Assembly: GCF_958450345.1 (NCBI RefSeq)
Contig: NC_088781.1
Location: 126,041,916-126,105,915, forward strand
Reading direction: 5' to 3'
Origin: Calliphora vicina
Lineage: Eukaryota > Arthropoda > Insecta > Diptera > Calliphoridae
Length of the DNA: 64,000 nucleotides
The position numbers and the translations under genes are program-made. This document shows, piece after piece, positions 58,156-64,000 of this stretch. A model generated the notes under the pieces. It did not search any database. It saw nothing but the letters and a program-made list of their open reading frames with translations, and was not told the origin of the DNA. The stretch's first letter is position 1. Each line of letters begins with the position of its first letter.

Positions 58156-58503
58156 TACCCCGGTTTGTGTCGCTAATTGGGACCGGAGAAACACGACGCA
58201 AACCAAGGCGACGCAGATCGAAGAACGATTTTCCATACATTTGTATTGATTTTCATTTAATTGGTTCCGAGATTCATAATTTTAGCTGAAAAAATTGATT
58301 TATTAACGACGCAAATCGAAGTAAAAACGACGGAACTGCGAAGACATGCGCCGCAAACTGAAACCAAAACGACGCAAATCTAAGGACTAACGACGCAACT
58401 TCGAAGACATGTGACGGAAATTGAAACAAAATCGACGCAACTTCGAAATCACAGACATTTTAAAAAGACCCAACTCCGAAACGAAGCGACACAAACCGTG
58501 GTA
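58156..58503. mobile_element. 348-bp MITE in mariner
   Basis: Ends TACCCCGGTTTGTGTCGCT on the left and the complement of TACCACGGTTTGTGTCGCT on the right, one mismatch. The interior has four or five degenerate repeats of ACGACGCAAATCGAAG and CAACTTCGAAGACATG. It splits the mariner between GAACTCCAA and CAGAGAATTACC. Confidence 0.75.
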
Positions 58504-58630
58504 TACAGAGAATTACCTTAGCGCCATGGATATTTGGCTTTGTTGTCGATTCGGCTGGTAGGCCGGGCTTCACATACGATCTATTATGCTTCGGGTTATC
58601 GTATTTCATCCATTTTTAATCGCAAGTAAT

Positions 58631-58757
58631 CAGCCCAATTATGAATAAAAATTCCCCGGGAGTTTTTTCCCTTTTCCCATTTTTCCTATTCAAATTCAAT
58701 GGAAAAAAACTCCCGGGGAACAAACTCTCAGGGAATTTTTTATTCATAATTGGGCTG
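58631..58757. mobile_element. CAGCCCAATTATG MITE, best copy
   Basis: CAGCCCAATTATGAATAAAA at the left and the matching complement at the right, with AAT on both sides (58628-58630, 58758-58760). Inner arms CCCCGGGAGTTTTTTCCC and AAAAAACTCCCGGGGAA also pair, so nearly the whole 127 bp folds. The 31534 and 39560 mariner copies keep the empty site AGTAATGATTC. Confidence 0.88.
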
Positions 58758-58977
58758 AATGATTCAGTGCAAAAATGATTTTCTTTTATAGCTTTGAAGC
58801 ATCATTTCAGACATACAAAATCGTATTTTAAGGTCTCTCAACTTCAATTCGTATGGTACCCAATTTCCCTGCTTTTTGATCCTGAGTCCTGCTGCTCGCA
58901 AACATTTCCCAGCTCCCAATAATTTTGCAAGCTCTTGTTTAGTTTAACAACAATTTTCATGGAGTAATACCTTCAAT

Positions 58978-59400
58978 TCTTAGCTCATGTTAGGTTCCAT
59001 TGGCAGCCACTCGTCAAGCAGTTCAATTGGGTCCATTCAAAACTGATCCCATTAAGATACCCAAGAGTTAAACAGCAGAATATTTTTTATACATCCGTTG
59101 TTTCCAAGGTGATCCAAACAGATTCTCTGATGAAGTAGTGCATGCGTCTTAGATACATCCTTGATAGCTCATCTAATCACGATAGGAATGGGATTCCGAG
59201 GATACGTTCCTTCAAATTTGTCAGAGCCTGTCATTGACAGAATAGGTCACCTCCTCTTCTTCGTTTCGACAGCTTTTACAGCTTCTAATCGTTGTACCGT
59301 AGGCCCAGCCTTCTAACATGTGTCCCAATATACAGAGTCCTGTTATAAAGAAAACAATAATATACGGGCCAAGTCGACCTCGTGACCATTCATTAGACCA
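58978..59400 (-). pseudogene. Non-LTR retrotransposon 3' fragment
   Basis: The minus strand has GHMLEGWAYGTTIRSCKSCR followed by NEEEEVTYSV, resembling the cysteine tail after RNase H in LOA/R1/I-type LINEs. It interrupts the mariner between the CAATTCTTAG and CGGTTCTTGGTCTTCC blocks. Confidence 0.5.
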
Positions 59401-59591
59401 CCGGTTCTTGGTCTTCCAATTTTTTTTGGCAGGCCTGGGTGATCTTTGTCTTCAATCTAAAATTACAAATTCTGAACCACAGAAACCATCTACCGCACGT
59501 TGAAACTTTGTTGTTTACCCTATAATATTCAATAACTAAGTGAGAATAATTGACAGATATGTAGCCTTCAAAATGACATTTAAGTTATTAA

Positions 59592-60235
59592 CAAGTAAGA
59601 GCTATATTCGGCTGTGCCGAATCTTATATACCCTTTACCAAATTATACTTTAAAATACAAATTTTAAATATTTTTGGGTAAACTAAATTTATTTTTTTTA
59701 AAGCTGTTTTTTTTCATTTTTTGGAAAAAAAAATTTTCGAATTATTTTAAATTTTAAAAAAAAAATTTTTGTTTTTTAAATTTTTTTTTAGTGAAAAAAA
59801 AATCGGGTTAAAAAATATTTTTTCCGATTTTGACTCATTGTAGGTCCAACTTACTATGGTCTTATATACGTCGTTGCAAAGGTATTTGAAATATCTATCA
59901 TTAGATATCCATATTGTCTATATTAATGACTTAGTAATCCAGATATAGGTCAAAAATAGGTTCAAAATCGAGGTAACCCTGGTTTTTTCCTCATATCTCA
60001 GCCATTTGTGGACCGATTTTGCTGATTTTAAATAGAAAACTTCTCGAAAGCATGTCTGACAGAATTATTGAAGATTTGGATCCCGAAGATATCTGGGGTC
60101 TTCAGAAAATTGATTTCAACAGACAGACAGACGGCATTGGCTTAATCGACATAGGGTCGGAAAATTATATTGTCGAAATTACAAACGGAATTACATACTT
60201 ATATATACCCTTCTCACAAAGGTGAAGGGTATAAA
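59592..60235 (-). mobile_element. DINE-1/mini-me-like copy inside mariner
   Basis: Reverse copy from CAAGTAAGAGCTATATTCGG with the perfect TTCGGC-TGT-GCCGAA hairpin to TCACAAAGGTGAAGGGTATA. The tetranucleotide run is short (ACAGACAGACGGC), and the block between it and GGGTCGG is deleted. The mariner at 28352-28382 shows the same site without the insertion. Confidence 0.85.
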
Positions 60236-60305
60236 AACAAAAACTGCGTTCAAAAGATACGCCAGCTATTATAAATCCCTCATTTATAAGTTATACACCC
60301 AATAA

Positions 60306-61199
60306 TTGAAAATAGTTAAGGCTTGATTGCTACTAAATTTATAATTATGTTAAATAATTAAAGAAATGTGAATTTTTCCTGGTATTTATTTAAACATTCC
60401 GATTAGTTTGAATTGTAGTTCAAAGCAGCAGCTGTTTTTTCCCAGGTTAAAAATGTTGAATTGTTTAAGACGTAAAATATACGACTGAGTGCTAGAGATA
60501 TATGTACCTACGTTTTTTATTTGATTTAAACTAAAGCTTAAACTACGTTTAAATTAATCTAACTATGATAGATAGCAAAGGATATCATTCTGTTTAAACT
60601 TAAGCTTAAACTAAGCAATGCCCAACAACATGTCCCTTCATTTTAATTAAATAATCCTCCATATTACCAACTTATTGCCAATATTTTATTGGAAAACCAT
60701 TCATTCACATATTTTTTGGAAAATCTTTTTGTTTTTAATTTAATTTTTGTTTATTTTGCCAAGTTTTTGTTTACCAGCAGCCGGGGTTTTTCCAAAATTT
60801 CTTGCTAAAACATTTTAATTTATTTTCTATTGTTTTATTACTTTTCAATTGTACATACTTCGTACATAACCAAGTATGTAGTAGGTATTATTTATTTTGA
60901 AAATGGCAAGTAAATTATGTGGAATGTCCTTCACCTAACCCTATGTGTTTTCAATGACATTAAAAAAATAAAGAAGAAAAAAGAATTATCACATACTTAA
61001 AGTGGAAACAATAATGGAAAATAAGTAAAATTGTATAAATACACTTAAAAATAATGAACTGCGTAAACAATTCAATTGTGAAAAGGGTATTTTGGAAAGT
61101 TGTGTTTTTAGGTAAATAAAAATTTGCATAAATAAACATGAAATAAATTGTATTATTTGCTGACTTATTTTTAGCTATATCTCAATTTTATTTCTCTGT
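60306..61199. other. AT-rich intron stretch
   Basis: No gene or repeat recognised, apart from short TTTAAACT/AAGCTTAAACTA phrases near 60525-60615. Confidence 0.45.
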
Positions 61200-61560
61200 T
61201 ACACCTCTTGGGAGCATATGGCTTCCACAAAGCATTTTCATCTTATTGGATTTGCTGTTGTTGTTTTGGCGTCTTCCCATATAAGATTGCATTGTTTTAG
61301 TTTTTGGAGTATCGTGCGTTTCCAGGTGTTCATGAGCTGACTACGGCTTCTTGAGGATTACACTCTAGCGCCATCTTTGTAATTCTATCGGGCATCTTCC
61401 TGATAGTATGGCCGGCCCAACTCCATTTTCTGCTTTTGATTTGTTTCAGTATGGGTTTCTTATTGGTTAAATTCCAGAGATCCGTGTTGCAGGTGGAGTT
61501 GTTCCTGAATATACTGCTGATTCTGAGGCCCTTATTGATGAATACCTGTATTTTTTTCGT
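61200..61560 (-). pseudogene. Fragment of the same LINE as 42667-45065
   Basis: CTCTTGGGAGCATATGGCTT then CCACAAAGCAT, TTGGAGTATCGTGCGT, CACTCTAGCGCCATC and TGATAGTATGG all match 42700-43440 in order. It includes the uninterrupted CATCTTATTGG site. Only the 3' tail is present. Confidence 0.82.
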
Positions 61561-61561
61561 G

Positions 61562-61797
61562 TGTTTTGTTTATTTTCTCCAAAGCTCTTTGTTTTTCAGT
61601 AGATATTACTGACTTTATGGGGTTTCGAAAACCAAAAGTTTTTAATCCAAAATTTGAATTTTATAAAAATCAGGAAATCATCAGCTTCAAATCTATCTCC
61701 ACAGTGTTTTGTTTGTTTTCTCCAATGCTCTTTGATTTTCAGTAGATATTACTGACTTTATGGGGTTTCGAAAACCAAAAGTTTTTAATCCAAAATT
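61562..61797. repeat. Direct duplication of about 95 bp
   Basis: TGTTTTGTTTATTTTCTCCA at 61564 and TGTTTTGTTTGTTTTCTCCA at 61705 open two copies that share AGTAGATATTACTGACTTTA and GGGTTTCGAAAACCAAAAG, about 141 bp apart. Origin unknown. Confidence 0.8.
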
Positions 61798-61839
61798 GAC
61801 CTTCATAAGGTTTTCTACCTCTATGACCGATTCACGTTG

Positions 61840-62230
61840 CTTTTCGGATTTGAAAACGTGACAGGATACAAACTTCTGTACGGGCCAATAAGTCCGTGAA
61901 TTTTTGGATAAAAAGTCATTTTAATTTTCAACATAGTCTCCTTGAGTTCTGTCCAATGTTTCTCCAATTTCTTTATCACTTTCAAAAAATAAGATTTGTT
62001 GAGGTCAACAAAATAGGTATTTGTTTGTAAGATGATTTCATTGTTGGCGTCAAATCTCGTTCAGCCTAGCTATTTCTTCAGGTTTGGAAACAAGAAATAT
62101 TCACTCGTGGCTTAATCCAGAGAATAGGACGGTTGAGGGAGCCATTTCTAGCTTAATTCATGGATTTTTTCCATATAAACTGAACATGTGATTGTGAACT
62201 AACGCGGTGAACATTTAAAATTGAAATCAC
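61840..62230 (-). pseudogene. Relic of a different mariner-type transposase
   Basis: Reverse strand carries phrases of a transposase C terminus: DKEIGETLDRTQGDYVEN, similar to the LEKRW.KCI...GDYVE end of SETMAR-like mariner proteins. It does not match the TTGGGTGTATGAC family. Several stops. Confidence 0.5.
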
Positions 62231-62512
62231 TGGTCACATCATAGGATAATATTCTCTTACCGACACAACTTTGAACGGAAAAGCAAAGCAGCATGAAGTG
62301 TGGGAAGGAAGCGATGGAAAAGCAACTGAGCATTAGTATCCGACTCGTCGGTCGATGAGCTCTTAAAAGTTACAAAAGTTTAGAACATATGGAAGGAGAA
62401 GAAGGCAATTTACATGGCGCAAGTTATTATTTTGCTCATTGAGAGCGATATTTAAACTAGAAAGCATAATTCTGAAGTTATGAGCAGTTTTCATTAGCTC
62501 TAATAACTCATC
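62231..62512. other. Short unassigned gap
   Basis: Nothing recognised between the mariner-type relic and the satellite. Confidence 0.4.
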
Positions 62513-63170
62513 GAGTTCAGTTCTAGTTCAGTTCTAGTTCAGTTCTAGTTCAGTTCTAGTTCAGTTCTAGTTCAGTTCTAGTTCAGTTCTAGTTCAGTTC
62601 TAGTTCAGTTCTAGTTCAGTTCTAGTTCAGTTCTAGTTCAGTTCTAGTTCAGTTCTAGTTCAGTTCTAGTTCAGTTCTAGTTCAGTTCTAGTTCAGTTCT
62701 AGTTCAGTTCTAGTTCAGTTCTAGTTCAGTTCTAGTTCAGTTCTAGTTCAGTTCTAGTTCAGTTCTAGTTCAGTTCTAGTTCAGTTCTAGTTCAGTTCTA
62801 GTTCAGTTCTAGTTCAGTTCTAGTTCAGTTCTAGTTCAGTTCTAGTTCAGTTCTAGTTCAGTTCTAGTTCAGTTCTAGTTCAGTTCTAGTTCAGTTCTAG
62901 TTCAGTTCTAGTTCAGTTCTAGTTCAGTTCTAGTTCAGTTCTAGTTCAGTTCTAGTTCAGTTCTAGTTCAGTTCTAGTTCAGTTCTAGTTCAGTTCTAGT
63001 TCAGTTCTAGTTCAGTTCTAGTTCAGTTTTAGTTCAGTTCTAGTTCAGTTCTAGTTCAGTTCTAGTTCAGTTCTAGTTCAGTTCTAGTTCAGTTCTAGTT
63101 CAGTTCTAGTTCAGTTTTAGTTCAGTTCTAGTTCAGTTCTAGTTCAGTTCTAGTTCAGTTTTAGTTCAGT
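62513..63170. repeat. 11-bp satellite, small array
   Basis: About 60 copies of TTCAGTTCTAG, the same unit and orientation as 33779-36361. Five or so units near 63026, 63115 and 63150-63165 have TTCAGTTTTAG. The left edge reads GAGTTCAG, as in the large array; the right edge abuts a mariner piece. Confidence 0.97.
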
Positions 63171-63600
63171 AAGTGAAGCCCGTTTAGCCTGCGAAACCGA
63201 CAACAAAGCCAAATATCTGGCCAGACCATCTCAGGGAACCTGTACCGAACACAACTGATCCGTTTGAAGCGAGCTAAGAATATTCAGCCAGACATGAAAC
63301 CGTAATATTCCAACATGACAACGCTCGACCACATGTTCCAATACCTGTTAACAACTATTTAGAAAGAAGTGATTGGGATGATTTGTCTTATTTGTCCAAA
63401 CTTGCCCCGTCCGACTACAATTCGGTTCGATCGATGCAGAACGCTCTCTCTGGGATATGCTTCACTTCAGAACAGAGTATCCGAAATTAGTTTGATTCGT
63501 TCTTGGCCTTAAAAGATAGCAGTTCTTTTGGCTCGGAATCCATATGCCAGAAAGATGTGAAAAGGTCATAGCTAACAATGACCAATACTTTGAATAGATT
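63171..63600 (+). pseudogene. Mariner C-terminal fragment
   Basis: From GTGAAGCCCGTTTAGCCTGC through CAACATGACAACGCTCGACC and TGCTTCACTTCAGAACAGAG to ATAGCTAACAATGACC, forward match to the family. Stops and short deletions. Its 5' boundary is the satellite. Confidence 0.78.
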
Positions 63601-64000
63601 TATATTGTACAAATGTTTCAATATAAAAGCTAAAATTTTTAAAAAAATACACATTTTCTTTTTATCTTCATCATGAAGTCGATTTAAGTAGAGCATAATA
63701 TGTCGCTATGAAGATTCGCGTCTGTCAAAATATGTTACTAATTGTAGAACCAATTATAATTTATAGAGTGATGGATATTTTATGACAGAATTTTTTTAAC
63801 TATTAAATTTTAGCATTCCTTTTAGTTTGCTATATATTTGTGAAATTTGTCTTGATACTAATTATAGAACCAGTTCTAATTTATAGTGTGATGGAAATTT
63901 TATGACAGAAAATTTTGTCTATTAAATTTTAGAACTTTTGTTTTTCATCTTTCAGGGTCTTTGGTCGCGTGCTGTGTTTAAAAATAACATTTGTTTTTTT
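63601..64000. other. Window end with a direct duplication
   Basis: Two copies of a block of about 80 bp, at about 63735-63812 and 63857-63932, share GAACCA, TAATTTATAG, GTGATGG and TTTTATGACAGAA, offset about 122 bp. No exon of the retm-like gene seen. Confidence 0.55.

Larger units (their letters stand above)
56918..60305 (-). mobile_element. Composite mariner element with nested insertions
   Basis: Ends TTGGGTATATGACTTAAAAA on the left and AAGTTATACACCCAA on the right, inverted. From left in reverse: three successive C-terminal segments at about 57008-57400, 57410-57815 and 57817-58140 (each with CTATGATATTTTCCCATC or a variant, then GGACTATAG or similar), followed by N-terminal pieces at 58504-59570. 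Inserted elements are 58156-58503, 58631-58757, a LINE piece 58978-59400 and a DINE-like copy 59592-60235. Transposase is shattered. Confidence 0.8.
26477..64000 (+). other. Long first intron of the retm-like gene (continues past the window)
   Basis: No host exon was recognised in this interval. It is filled with the mobile elements and satellites listed separately. If the exon at 26414 is real, every element below is intronic. A nested host gene cannot be ruled out, especially in AT-rich gaps. Confidence 0.5.

Overview
The window reads as a stretch of nuclear genome from a higher fly. It is very AT-rich, its introns follow GT-AG rules, and its host genes match Drosophila or animal families (cyclin K, a SUN-domain protein, a SEC14-like protein). 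Its repeats are of dipteran type. A calyptrate fly such as a blowfly is the best guess, from repeat style and overall AT content; no species can be named from sequence alone.

The first 26.5 kb holds the host genes. A three-exon gene on the minus strand (1841-3904) encodes a protein with three MADF-like domains. A six-exon gene on the plus strand (5931-12593) encodes an 890-residue protein I do not recognise; its large second exon sits between two satellite arrays of the same 31-bp family. Cyclin K lies on the minus strand (14722-16200), convergent with that gene. A five-exon SUN-domain gene lies on the plus strand (17882-21651), divergent from cyclin K. The first coding exon of a SEC14-like gene resembling Drosophila retm lies at 26414-26476. 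No further retm exon was found, so the rest of the window (26477-64000) appears to be one intron of more than 37 kb.

That intron is a layered collection of transposons and satellites: a Tc1-like family (one copy with a nearly intact DD34E transposase), many fragments of one mariner family, non-LTR retrotransposon relics, DINE-1/mini-me-like (Helentron-type) elements including a head-to-tail pair, and several short inverted-repeat elements (MITEs). For some MITEs the original empty site can be read from another repeat copy in this window. Two arrays of an 11-bp satellite (about 235 and 60 copies) and two oppositely oriented arrays of a 36-bp satellite are also present.

No complete new gene system such as a defence locus was found. 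The most notable points are the nested insertions with readable empty sites, the repeat families shared between distant introns, and an unrecognised protein with a four-cysteine cluster. All family assignments come from reading the sequence by eye; no database search was run.
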